From assembly GCA_036824505.1 (NCBI GenBank), contig DAITAA010000001.1:1-64000 (forward strand): a stretch of DNA of 64,000 bases, in the 5' to 3' direction. This DNA comes from SCUD01 sp036824505. GTDB lineage: Bacteria > Pseudomonadota > Gammaproteobacteria > Steroidobacterales > Steroidobacteraceae. Below are positions 1-7,717 of the stretch, piece by piece. Under the pieces are notes generated by a model. That model saw nothing but the letters and a program-made list of their open reading frames with translations. It had not been told where the DNA came from and made no database searches. Both the position numbers and the translations under genes were made by a program. The stretch's first letter is position 1; each line of letters starts with the position of its first letter.

Positions 1-434
1 AACCACTCGCCGCCGCCCGCCTTGAGCCGGGCCTCGATCTGCTGCAGGAAACGCGGGATGGGACCCGCCGCCAGCGCCTCGCGCGCCTTCTTCTTGGCTT
101 CGCCTTCGAGCGCCATGGTGTTGCCGATCTTGGTGGAGACGTCCTCGACCGCGTCCATCACCTCGTCCACCAGCGCCGCCTGCCAGTCGTCCTTCGGGTA
201 CAGGCCGGCAAGCTTGCCGACGTATCGGTTGATGGTGTTGGACTGCGTGATCATCTTGCCGTCCACTTCCAGCACCGGCATTGCCTGGAACGGCATCTTG
301 TCGCGGAGCGCAGGCCAGTCCTTACCGGCAATGCGCTTGTCCTCGAACGCGATGCCGCCAAGGTGCATCGCCAGGCGCGGGGCCTCGCCGCGGCCGCCGT
401 CAAAGTCAAAGTAGGTAAAGACAAGCTTGGGCAT
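1..434 (-). CDS. glutathione S-transferase, sigma-like (3' end outside window)
   Basis: The ATG at 434 opens a protein whose first ~80 residues look like the thioredoxin-fold N-domain of sigma/prostaglandin-synthase-type GSTs: it begins MPKLVFTYFDFDGGRGEAPR, with the aromatic residue and RGEAPR helix used for glutathione, then MPVLEVDGKMITQSNTINRY, which holds the cis-proline and the SNTI glutathione gamma-glutamyl site. An all-helical C-domain follows and runs off the left edge. The family conjugates or reduces substrates with glutathione in the cytosol. It is divergent from the hydrolase at 502. The call is firm for the fold; the substrate is unknown. Confidence 0.85.
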   Translation of the reverse strand, partial: MPKLVFTYFDFDGGRGEAPRLAMHLGGIAFEDKRIAGKDWPALRDKMPFQAMPVLEVDGKMITQSNTINRYVGKLAGLYPKDDWQAALVDEVMDAVEDVSTKIGNTMALEGEAKKKAREALAAGPIPRFLQQIEARLKAGGGEW

Positions 435-501
435 GAGAACTCCTTGTGTCTGCTACGCTCTTGCCGGGTTGGCCGGGGCGAACAGGGGCTGTGCGTCAAC
501 G

Positions 502-1200
502 ATGAACAAGTTGAAGATCGTTGCACTCCACTGCTTCGGGAGCAACCCCCAAAAGCACGCGAATCAGCAGGGGCACTTCGTACACTGCGCACAGGCTTGT
601 GCGGAGCTGGCCGAATGGGTCTATCCAGCAGGCCCCAATCTTCTCGAGCCCGATGTCGTCCGCAATCTGCTCAGGAACGACATGGGCTGCACCGACGAGG
701 AGGTGGATGCCTTTGGCTTCGAAGAGCCGCGCTGCTGGTTCCGGTTCACCGACAACCGCTACGTTGGCCTCGAAAACGGCCTGGCCCGCCTCGCGGATGT
801 CTGCCGGCGCGAGCGCCCTGACGGCATCGCCGGCTATTCCAATGGCGGCAGCGCGGCACAGCTCGTGGCCGCCGCGCGTGAGGCGGGCCACCCGGACTTC
901 CAGTCCATCCGCTTCCTGATGAGCTTCGCTGGCGCCACCTCGCCGATGATGCAGCGTCACATCCGCGAGTATCTTGGCCCGAGCCACAGCCGGATCACGA
1001 TCCCGGCCATCATCTTCGGCTCGCGGCACGACCCGATGCTTGCCAATGCCGAACAAATGGCGGCCGACCTGTTCGAACGCTGCGAGCTCGCGATCGCCGA
1101 CGAGACGCGCCCCTACGCCAATCACGCGCTGCCAGATAAGGCGCAGTGCTACGAGCGCATCGTGAACTTCCTTACGGAGCAGCTACGACCCGAGCCCTGA
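502..1200 (+). CDS. FSH1-like serine hydrolase (alpha/beta hydrolase)
   Basis: This 232-residue protein begins MNKLKIVALHCFGSNPQ, typical of the FSH1 family whose strand 1 leads into a glycine-rich oxyanion loop. The nucleophile elbow is GYSNGG with Ser113; Asp177 in GSRHDPM and His208 in YANHALP complete a credible triad. The family are small cytosolic esterases of poorly known substrate. An in-frame upstream start at 427 would add a Cys-rich, family-unlike extension and overlap the divergent GST gene, so the ATG at 502 is preferred. Confidence 0.8.
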   Translation: MNKLKIVALHCFGSNPQKHANQQGHFVHCAQACAELAEWVYPAGPNLLEPDVVRNLLRNDMGCTDEEVDAFGFEEPRCWFRFTDNRYVGLENGLARLADVCRRERPDGIAGYSNGGSAAQLVAAAREAGHPDFQSIRFLMSFAGATSPMMQRHIREYLGPSHSRITIPAIIFGSRHDPMLANAEQMAADLFERCELAIADETRPYANHALPDKAQCYERIVNFLTEQLRPEP

Positions 1201-1273
1201 TTGCGGGTGCAATAAATCAGCCGATCGTCCGGTCTGATCATTCGATAGCCTTCACGGCACGAGGCCGCAGCCC

Positions 1274-1723
1274 ATGGACAAGTTCGTCAGGAATCCGGCA
1301 GCCATTGCCAAGCTCACCCCCGAGCAGCACCGCGTGACGCAGCTGTCCGGCACGGAAATGCCGGGCACGGGCGTCTACCTGCACAACAAGGAGCCGGGCA
1401 TCTACGTCGACATCGTCTCGGGCGAGCCGCTCTTTGCGTCAACCGACAAGTACGAGTCCGGATGCGGCTGGCCGAGCTTTACCAAGCCGATCGAGCCGGC
1501 CAACGTCAAGGAACTGTCGGACGAGAGCCACGGCATGATCCGGAAGGAAGTGCGTTCGGCCCATGGCGATAGCCACTTGGGCCACGTCTTCACCGACGGG
1601 CCCCGCGACCGCGGCGGCCTGCGTTATTGCATCAACTCGGCCTCGCTCCGATTCATCCATCGCGATGACATGGAGGCTGAGGGCTACGGGGCATACCTGA
1701 ACCAGGTGGGAGACAAGTCATGA
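1274..1723 (+). CDS. msrB: peptide-methionine (R)-S-oxide reductase MsrB
   Basis: MsrB repairs methionine-R-sulfoxide in proteins using thioredoxin. At 149 residues it has the standard fold: SGCGWPSF (Cys64, position of the resolving cysteine), HLGHVFTDGP, and the catalytic GLRYCINSASLRF with Cys119. The two zinc-binding CxxC motifs of many MsrB proteins are absent, so this is the zinc-free form. The stop overlaps msrA by four bases (ATGA), so the two repair enzymes are translated together. Confidence 0.95.
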   Translation: MDKFVRNPAAIAKLTPEQHRVTQLSGTEMPGTGVYLHNKEPGIYVDIVSGEPLFASTDKYESGCGWPSFTKPIEPANVKELSDESHGMIRKEVRSAHGDSHLGHVFTDGPRDRGGLRYCINSASLRFIHRDDMEAEGYGAYLNQVGDKS

Positions 1724-2235
1724 CCACGGAACGCGCGGTGTTGGCGGGCGGTTGCTTCTGGGGCGTGCAGGATCTCATCCGAAATTATCCCGGCGTGCTA
1801 TCGACCCGGGTCGGGTACTCAGGCGGCAACACGCCGAACGCGACGTACCGGAATCATGGGGCCCACGCCGAAGCCGTCGAGATCATCTTCGATCCCGCGA
1901 AGATCGGCTTTCGGCAGATCCTGGAGTTCTTCTTCCAGATTCACGATCCCACGACGCGCAATCGCCAGGGCAACGACATCGGCGCGAGCTACCGGTCGGC
2001 GATCTTCTACACGAGCGAAGAGCAGCGCCGCATCGCCGAGGACACGATCGCGGATGTCGACGCTTCGGGGCTATGGCCCGGCAAGGTGGTGACGGAGGTC
2101 GCGCCGGCCGGGGATTTCTGGGCAGCCGAGCCTGAGCATCAGGACTACCTGCAGCGGAATCCTTTCGGATACACCTGCCATTTCATTCGTCCCGACTGGA
2201 CGCTGCCGAGGCGTAAGAAGAGTCAGGCGATCTAG
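1720..2235 (+). CDS. msrA: peptide-methionine (S)-S-oxide reductase MsrA
   Basis: MsrA reduces methionine-S-sulfoxide and complements MsrB. The 171-residue protein has the GGCFWG active site with Cys12 near the N-terminus, the usual YSGG and HAEAVEI segments, and YRSAIFY. It overlaps msrB by four bases. It ends a few bases before the convergent doxX gene. Confidence 0.95.
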   Translation: MTTERAVLAGGCFWGVQDLIRNYPGVLSTRVGYSGGNTPNATYRNHGAHAEAVEIIFDPAKIGFRQILEFFFQIHDPTTRNRQGNDIGASYRSAIFYTSEEQRRIAEDTIADVDASGLWPGKVVTEVAPAGDFWAAEPEHQDYLQRNPFGYTCHFIRPDWTLPRRKKSQAI

Positions 2236-2241
2236 CTCTCG

Positions 2242-2676
2242 CTACGCCTCTTGTCGGGCGACCGCACCGTGCACCGGAGCCTGCCGGCGCGAAAGCGCGA
2301 ACGCACCTTCTCCCAGCAGAACCTGCGCCGCGCTCAGCACGATCAGGTACAGCGGATATTCCCAGCCGCCATTGGCGCTGCTGAAGACCCAGCCGTTGCC
2401 CGAGTGCACCCAGAGCGCGCCGATGAGAACCGGGATGAGGGCGGCCGAGACCTCCCGGGTGCGAACGCCGAGCACAAGCAGGATGCCACCGACCGCCTCC
2501 ATCCCGAAGACGACGTAGGCGAGCAGGCCCGGGAGTCCGATCGACTCGAAGAACTGCGCTGTGCCGGCCAGCGTGTAAGTAAAGTACTTCAGCAGCACGC
2601 TGTGGGCGATGAACATCACCCCGAGGCTGATGCGCAAGAGCGCGATACCGTAATCCCTGTAGCGAGAGTCATTCAT
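2242..2676 (-). CDS. DoxX family membrane protein
   Basis: The 144-residue protein has four hydrophobic segments and the DoxX pattern of LLRISLGVMFIAHSVLLK in the first helix, GMEAVGGILLVLGV in the second and a WVFSSANGGWEYPLY loop before the last. DoxX proteins are inner-membrane proteins of redox or electrophile-stress context with no settled activity. It is divergent from a LysR gene across a 131-base gap that holds a perfect palindrome, so the LysR protein probably controls it. Confidence 0.85.
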   Translation of the reverse strand: MNDSRYRDYGIALLRISLGVMFIAHSVLLKYFTYTLAGTAQFFESIGLPGLLAYVVFGMEAVGGILLVLGVRTREVSAALIPVLIGALWVHSGNGWVFSSANGGWEYPLYLIVLSAAQVLLGEGAFALSRRQAPVHGAVARQEA

Positions 2677-2751
2677 GGCGTTCTCCTGGTTGGTTTCTGG
2701 CGCCGGACTTTCCGGCGCTTCCTGGAGTGGAAACTAGGCCTTCGCGAGGGA

Positions 2752-2779
2752 TTGATAATCCGGGCAAATGGAATAAGAT
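2752..2779 (+). promoter_or_regulatory. probable sigma70 promoter of the lysR gene
   Basis: A TTGATA box at 2752-2757 is followed after 16 bases by TAAGAT at 2774-2779, a fair match to -35/-10. Transcription would begin near 2786, giving a leader of about 20 bases before the ATG at 2808. Confidence 0.45.
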
Positions 2780-2799
2780 TGTTCACGGGTATGAACAAT
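2778..2799. promoter_or_regulatory. perfect 8+6+8 palindrome, probable LysR operator
   Basis: ATTGTTCA at 2778-2785 and TGAACAAT at 2792-2799 are perfect inverted repeats around a six-base spacer, in the gap between doxX and the LysR gene. The palindrome covers the end of the predicted -10 box and the expected start of transcription, the position of an autorepressor site. LysR-type sites are commonly interrupted palindromes of this kind. Confidence 0.65.
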
Positions 2800-2807
2800 A
2801 CTTTCTG

Positions 2808-3701
2808 ATGAATTCGGCCTCCGACATCACCGTTTTCGTGCGGATCGTGGAGCTCGGCAGTTTTACGAAAGCGGCCGATGCGCTCGAGATCTCGAAGGCC
2901 GCCGTCAGCAAGTACGTGAACCGGCTGGAACAGCGCCTCGGCGCGCGGCTGCTGCACCGGACGACGCGTCGCCTGACGCTCACTGAGGCCGGCCAGGCCC
3001 TGTATGGGCGGAGCGCCGTGGCTCTTGCGGAGCTGGGCGAGGCGGAGAACGACGTCGCACAACTCACGGGCAAGCCGCGCGGCCTGCTGCGGATTACGGC
3101 GCCAACCTATTTCGGCAGCACGACGCTCGCCCCGCGCATCAAGGAATTCCGCGCACGCTACCCGGAGGTCACGCTCGATCTCGACCTCAGCGACCGCCTC
3201 GTGGACTTGGTCAAAGAACGGTTCGACGTCGCGATCCGCATCTCGTCGATGCACGACTCGAGCCTGGTCGCTACGCGACTGGCGCCCTGTCCGACGGCAT
3301 TGGTAGGATCACCGGCGTACTTCCGTCGCCATGGAACGCCCGCGACACCGGCCGACCTCGCATCGCACGAAGCGCTCGGCTACAGCATCCTTCGAACCCC
3401 GAACGAATGGCGGTTTCGCGCGCCGAAGGGCCGCTGGCTCACGGTGACGATGCGAAGCACGCTCCGCTGCAACAACGATTTTGCGCTCAAGCAGTTCGCT
3501 CTCGACGGGTTGGGCCTCTCCTTGTTCCCTCGCTTTTTCGTCGAGAGCGAACTCGCGAGCGGCCGACTGGTGCAGGTGCTCGTGGATTACCCGGGCCCGG
3601 AGCTTGCGATCAACGCGGTTTACGAAACGCGGCGCCACCTGATGCCGAAGCTGCGTGCCTTCCTCGACTTTCTCAAGGAGCGATTCGGGCCGGAGTCCTG
3701 A
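2808..3701 (+). CDS. LysR family transcriptional regulator
   Basis: The first ~60 residues form the winged helix-turn-helix (ITVFVRIVELGSFTKAADAL, then SKAAVSKYVNRLEQRLGARL and LHRTTRRLTLTEAG), followed by a periplasmic-binding-like effector domain of about 200 residues. At 297 residues it has normal family length. The ATG at 2808 matches the usual LysR N-terminus; an in-frame GTG at 2727 would read through the palindrome and is unlikely. It resembles the CrgA/DsdC-like subgroup often paired with a divergent target, here doxX. Confidence 0.92.
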   Translation: MNSASDITVFVRIVELGSFTKAADALEISKAAVSKYVNRLEQRLGARLLHRTTRRLTLTEAGQALYGRSAVALAELGEAENDVAQLTGKPRGLLRITAPTYFGSTTLAPRIKEFRARYPEVTLDLDLSDRLVDLVKERFDVAIRISSMHDSSLVATRLAPCPTALVGSPAYFRRHGTPATPADLASHEALGYSILRTPNEWRFRAPKGRWLTVTMRSTLRCNNDFALKQFALDGLGLSLFPRFFVESELASGRLVQVLVDYPGPELAINAVYETRRHLMPKLRAFLDFLKERFGPES

Positions 3702-3731
3702 GGCTTACAGCGTCCGCTCGTGCCGATGCGC

Positions 3732-4202
3732 TCAGGGAAGCAGGCGACCGACCGCGACCAAATGGCGCTGATAATAAGGTGCGTCGATGCTCGCGATGCT
3801 CACGGCGCCGCCGCTGGACGGCGCATGGACGAACTGGCCGTTGCCCAGGTAGATGCCGACGTGCGAGAGCTTTTCCTGATCCTGAAAGAATACCAGGTCA
3901 CCTTCTGCCGCTTCCGCGAGCGGAATCTTGCGCGCGGCGTTGAATTGCGCCTGCGAAGTGCGCGGCACGGCATGGCCGTTTGAAGTAAACGTGTAGTACA
4001 CGAGGCCGCTGCAGTCGAAGCCTTCGCGCGGATCGGCGCTGCCGTAGCGATACGGCACGCCGACCATTGACAGCGCAAGCTCGGCGATGGGGCCGCGCGT
4101 GTCGCTCGACTCCGGGCGCCTGGCGGGCGTACCCGCGCACCCTGCCGCGAGCAGCACGGTTGCCAAAATGCCGGAGAGCGCGGCCGCTCGGTTGCTTCGC
4201 AT
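3732..4202 (-). CDS. NlpC/P60 family lipoprotein, peptidoglycan endopeptidase
   Basis: The product is 156 residues: a lipoprotein signal ending LLAAGC (Cys22), a short linker, and an NlpC/P60 catalytic domain. Catalytic Cys64 lies in FDCSGLVYY, His114 in SHVGIYLG and the third polar residue, His126, in FVHAP. Such enzymes cleave D-Glu-DAP cross-peptides in the periplasm (Spr/MepS type). The ATG at 4202 is chosen because it directly precedes the signal peptide; an upstream in-frame ATG at 4286 would bury it. Confidence 0.9.
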   Translation of the reverse strand: MRSNRAAALSGILATVLLAAGCAGTPARRPESSDTRGPIAELALSMVGVPYRYGSADPREGFDCSGLVYYTFTSNGHAVPRTSQAQFNAARKIPLAEAAEGDLVFFQDQEKLSHVGIYLGNGQFVHAPSSGGAVSIASIDAPYYQRHLVAVGRLLP

Positions 4203-4386
4203 GACCTGTGCCCCCCGGATGAATCGGCACTGAGCGATGGCGGGAGCCTGCCTGCGCGGCGCGATCGAGTCGCCGATGCGCGTCACATGCCCTAATCAGA
4301 TGAAGGATTTCGCTCCGCAGTGCGTCTAAGTACCCGAAGGTCATCAGTTGAGCCCACAATCCCGCACAAGAAACGGAGTAATTGTC

Positions 4387-5214
4387 ATGAGACGACACAA
4401 GCTATTGATTTGTCAGGCGGTCGCGGTCGCAGCCGGCCTGGCGCTGGCGGCAGCGGCACCCGCCGATGCGGCTGAGCCGTTCAAGATCACCAACATCCAC
4501 TTCGAGTCGAACGCATCGGCCTGCGACATGGGCATTCAGATCAGCTTTGATACGGGCGGCGTTTCGGAAGGCTGGGTGAAGGATCCGAACGGCCAGGTCG
4601 TATTCCAGTTCGGGGCGGTTGGGGGCCCGGAAGTTACGCATAACATCACCGAGGGCTTCCAGGAGCGTGTCGAGCCGCAGATCGTCGACCTGGAACGGGC
4701 GCTCGGTTGTGAGCGTGACCTGGAGGAGCCCGAAATCTTTCTGACGGAACTCCTCTCCGCGTGGCCCGAGGGAAAGTACATCTTCGGGGGCCAGAACGCA
4801 GATACGAATTTCAGGGGCTTCGCTAACCTCTCGCACAAGGTTGCCGCCGGCCCTGAAATCCTGGCGCCCGAGGACGGCGATGTCGTCCCGACAGATGAGC
4901 ACCTCCTCATCCGGTGGAAGAAGGTGACGGAACCGATCATTCCAGAGCTCGGGCCGGTCGAAGTCGTGGGTTACCATGTCCTGCTCGCCGACATCACGAA
5001 CCCTGAGCCTCCCCCGGGTAAAACGAAGACTCAGTTTGACGCGGATGTGCCGCGGTCGGCGACCAGCTTCCTGGTGGCAAAGCAGTTCCTGCGGCCGAAC
5101 CGGATCTATGAGCTCGAGATCCTCGCGACCGAGAAGGGCGGCAACCAGACCATCACGGAGGGTGGCGTCTTCTGCACACGCCCGATCACTCCCGCACAGT
5201 GCGTCAAGCCGTAA
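4387..5214 (+). CDS. exported protein of unknown function, fibronectin-like region
   Basis: The 275-residue protein has a clear Sec signal peptide (hydrophobic core AVAVAAGLALAAAAPADA) and no recognised domain. The C-terminal half contains PEILAPEDGDVVP and a pattern of short strands (HLLIRWKKV, YHVLLAD, YELEILATEKGG) that reads like a fibronectin type III or similar Ig-like sandwich. It was started at the ATG at 4387 because GGAG lies about ten bases before it and the signal peptide begins there. It is a single-gene unit followed by a strong terminator. Confidence 0.75.
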   Translation: MRRHKLLICQAVAVAAGLALAAAAPADAAEPFKITNIHFESNASACDMGIQISFDTGGVSEGWVKDPNGQVVFQFGAVGGPEVTHNITEGFQERVEPQIVDLERALGCERDLEEPEIFLTELLSAWPEGKYIFGGQNADTNFRGFANLSHKVAAGPEILAPEDGDVVPTDEHLLIRWKKVTEPIIPELGPVEVVGYHVLLADITNPEPPPGKTKTQFDADVPRSATSFLVAKQFLRPNRIYELEILATEKGGNQTITEGGVFCTRPITPAQCVKP

Positions 5215-5252
5215 CAGGCGCACTGGCTGATCAAAAGAAGGCAGCGTTCCGC

Positions 5253-5280
5253 GAGGCCGTCGTCGAAAGACGACGGCCTC
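5253..5280. terminator. perfect 12-bp hairpin with GAAA loop, terminator
   Basis: GAGGCCGTCGTC at 5253-5264 pairs perfectly with 5269-5280 around a GAAA tetraloop. It sits between two convergent genes ending at 5214 and 5284. There is no long T-run on the + strand (GTGTCATT follows), so it may act as a bidirectional or weakly intrinsic terminator. Confidence 0.7.
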
Positions 5281-5283
5281 GTG

Positions 5284-6501
5284 TCATTGCCGGTTATCGA
5301 CGACGAACGATCGGTCGATCTCCGTGATGCTGCGTGTCCCCGCCTGCCGCATAGCGGTCAGCAGCTCCCCGCGCAGGATGTCTAGGACCTTCTCGACGCC
5401 TTCCTGACCGAACGACGCCAAGCCCCAGATGTACGGTCGCCCGATGGCGACGGCGGTCGCACCGAGCGCGAGGGCCTTGAAGATATCAGAGCCGCGACGA
5501 ATGCCTCCGTCGACAAGTATTGGCATGCGGCCGCTGACTCCCGCGGCAACTTCCTGGAGACTGTCGATCGACGCGCGGCCGCTGTCTTCGCCGCGCCCAC
5601 CGTGGTTCGAGACCACCAACCCGTCCACGCCGTGTTCGACTGCGAGTTCGCCGTCCTCGCGGGTCACGATGCCTTTGACGACGAGCTTCCGGGGCCAGAT
5701 GTCCCGGAGCCGCTTGACGAAGTCCCAGTTCATGTCCAGCGGCGTCATGTCGGTGACAGCCGAGGTGTCGAGGCCGCGAAACATCGGTTTGCGCGGCAGC
5801 TCCTGAAGGAACTGCGGCGGCTTGCTCACATGACACGCCGTGCAATCCCGCGTGTCGCGCCGTATCGCATGCCCGAGTGTCACGCGGTTCGTGCCACCCT
5901 GCAGATCCACCGTCAGCACCAGTACGGGGCACCCTGCCGCCTTGGCGCGGCTCACAAGCGCTTGCGTCACGGCCCATTGGTCGGTGGGATAGAGTTGGTA
6001 CCAGATGGGCGCGCCGCGCGCTTTGGTGACATCTTCGACTGCGTTGGACGCAACCGTCGACAGTATCTGGAGATGCTTTCTCGACCGGGCTGCTCTGGCC
6101 ACCGCCAGCTCGCCATCGGGGTGAAACGCGCGCTGGCTGCCGACCGGATCCAGGACAATCGGCGAATCCCAGGTCGTGCCGAACAGGTCGACGGACATGT
6201 CGATCTTGCTGAGGTCCACCATCCGGCGAACCCGCAGGCTGTAGTTCGCGAATCCCGCCCTGTTGGCGTGCAGCGTCTCGTCACCGTCGACGCCGGTCGC
6301 GAGATAACCGAAGTGCGCGGGCGGCAAGCGCTCGCGCGCCACACGTTCGAAATCAAATACGTCCAGGGCCTGGTCGGCGGCGGTGATGCTCGCGTCCGCA
6401 TCCTGCGCGAAAGCCTTGATCGTGGTTCCCAGCCCGGCCAAAAGGGGGCTCGCAAGAATGGATTGCAGGATGCGCCTGCGCGTCTGCCGCCTGATGGTCA
6501 T
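5284..6501 (-). CDS. Tat-exported FMN-dependent alpha-hydroxyacid oxidoreductase with CxxCH motif
   Basis: The 405-residue protein is of the LldD/glycolate-oxidase family: Tyr66 in FGYLATG, WYQLY near 168-171, LTVDLQG, Lys276 in LVVKGI, catalytic His300 in VSNHGGRG, and the phosphate loop VDGGIRRGSDIFKALALGA. It begins with a twin-arginine leader (TRRRILQSILASPLLAGLG), so the folded flavoprotein is probably exported. An unusual CTACH (Cys220, Cys223, His224) lies in the mobile loop 4 region, a possible haem c site. Family members oxidise L-lactate or similar acids to keto acids. The start at 6501 is set by the Tat leader and the GGGGGGA upstream. Confidence 0.88.
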   Translation of the reverse strand: MTIRRQTRRRILQSILASPLLAGLGTTIKAFAQDADASITAADQALDVFDFERVARERLPPAHFGYLATGVDGDETLHANRAGFANYSLRVRRMVDLSKIDMSVDLFGTTWDSPIVLDPVGSQRAFHPDGELAVARAARSRKHLQILSTVASNAVEDVTKARGAPIWYQLYPTDQWAVTQALVSRAKAAGCPVLVLTVDLQGGTNRVTLGHAIRRDTRDCTACHVSKPPQFLQELPRKPMFRGLDTSAVTDMTPLDMNWDFVKRLRDIWPRKLVVKGIVTREDGELAVEHGVDGLVVSNHGGRGEDSGRASIDSLQEVAAGVSGRMPILVDGGIRRGSDIFKALALGATAVAIGRPYIWGLASFGQEGVEKVLDILRGELLTAMRQAGTRSITEIDRSFVVDNRQ

Positions 6502-6532
6502 GTTGATATCCCCCCGCGATTGTGACGGCCGC

Positions 6533-6949
6533 CTATTGATTGCGGCGCTCGACGTCTTCCTTGAGCAGCTCGTTCCGCTGCTGGTACTCGTGGAAGAGCT
6601 TCGCGAACTCATCTTCCGATCCCGCGAAGTACCCGATCTGCCGCACGCGGACCAGGCCTCCTTCCTCGTACAACTGCCGTGTGATCCAGGCCGGATGCGC
6701 TGGATGGTCCTTCAAGGTAAAGATCCAGAAGGTGCGCGTAGGCGGGTCCGAGAATGCGACCAGCTTCTTGTCCTTGAAAATCTCAGCTGTGGCCCCGTGG
6801 TTCTGGCGCACCTCCTCGCCGTACTTCGCCCATTGCGCGGGAGTAATCCTGGGAGTCGGGTAGGGCTGGTATTCCTGGGCGAGGACTGGGCTGGCCATCA
6901 GCCATTGCGCCACAACAACGAGCTGCAACCTCATCCACTGCATGATCAA
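6533..6949 (-). CDS. small exported protein, partner of the FMN enzyme
   Basis: The 138-residue protein starts with a signal peptide ending PVLAQ and continues with a polar domain of no recognised family (ATAEIFKDKKLVAFSDPP, RTFWIFTLKDHPAHP, RQIGYFAGSEDEFAKLF). It lies 31 bases upstream of the flavoenzyme on the same strand, so the two are almost certainly co-transcribed and both exported. It has no cysteines, so it is not itself a haem c carrier. Confidence 0.7.
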   Translation of the reverse strand: MIMQWMRLQLVVVAQWLMASPVLAQEYQPYPTPRITPAQWAKYGEEVRQNHGATAEIFKDKKLVAFSDPPTRTFWIFTLKDHPAHPAWITRQLYEEGGLVRVRQIGYFAGSEDEFAKLFHEYQQRNELLKEDVERRNQ

Positions 6950-7021
6950 ATTATGGCAGGGAAGCGGTGCAGGTGGCAGGCGACGTAGACTGAGGCGTCA
7001 GGCCCCGGGATAGGAGGAACA

Positions 7022-7717
7022 ATGCCTACGACATTCGTGACCGGCGCAAGCCGCGGCCTCGGCCTCGAGTTCGCGCGCCAGTACGCCGCCGAAGGCTGGC
7101 AGGTCCTCGCGACCTGTCGGTCGCCGGACGAAGCTGGGGAACTGCAAGAACTGGCAACCGGGGCCGCGGGTCGAATCCGCGTGCTCCCGCTGGACGTCAT
7201 GGACGCAGCAAGCGTGCGGGCGGCAGCCGCGGGGCTGAAGGGCGAAGCCATCGATCTGTTGCTCAACAACGCGGGTGTCGGCGGGCCGCCCGGCCAGCAG
7301 CTTGGCAGCCTCGATTACGCGGCCTGGGCGCGCGTGCTCGACACCAACGCGCTCGGGCCCATGCGCGTGGCCGAGGCGTTCCTCGAGAATGTCGCGAAGA
7401 GCCGGCTCAAGCAGATCGTCACGATCACGAGCGGCATGGGATCGATCGCGGACAACACGTCCGGTGGCCGCTACGCATATCGCAGCTCCAAGGCGGCGGT
7501 CAACATGGTGATGAAGAGCCTCTCGGTCGACCTCGCACCGCGCGGCATTACCTGTGTCGTAATGAGTCCCGGCTGGGTGCGCACGGATATGGGCGGAGCG
7601 GGCGGCAAGCTCTCGCCAGCCGAGAGCATCACTGCGATGCGATCCGTCATCGCGGCGCTCGGATTGAAAGATTCCGGGCGATTCCTGAGCTACAACGGCA
7701 AGGACTTCCCCTGGTGA
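7022..7717 (+). CDS. short-chain dehydrogenase/reductase (SDR)
   Basis: The 231-residue protein has the classical SDR signature: TGASRGLG (7-14) for NAD(P), NNAG, and the active site Tyr153-x3-Lys157 preceded by a TSG serine. PGWVRTDM follows the active site as in carbonyl-reductase-like SDRs. AGGAGGAA lies just before the ATG. Substrate unknown. Its 3' end overlaps the convergent hydrolase by 28 bases. Confidence 0.9.
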   Translation: MPTTFVTGASRGLGLEFARQYAAEGWQVLATCRSPDEAGELQELATGAAGRIRVLPLDVMDAASVRAAAAGLKGEAIDLLLNNAGVGGPPGQQLGSLDYAAWARVLDTNALGPMRVAEAFLENVAKSRLKQIVTITSGMGSIADNTSGGRYAYRSSKAAVNMVMKSLSVDLAPRGITCVVMSPGWVRTDMGGAGGKLSPAESITAMRSVIAALGLKDSGRFLSYNGKDFPW

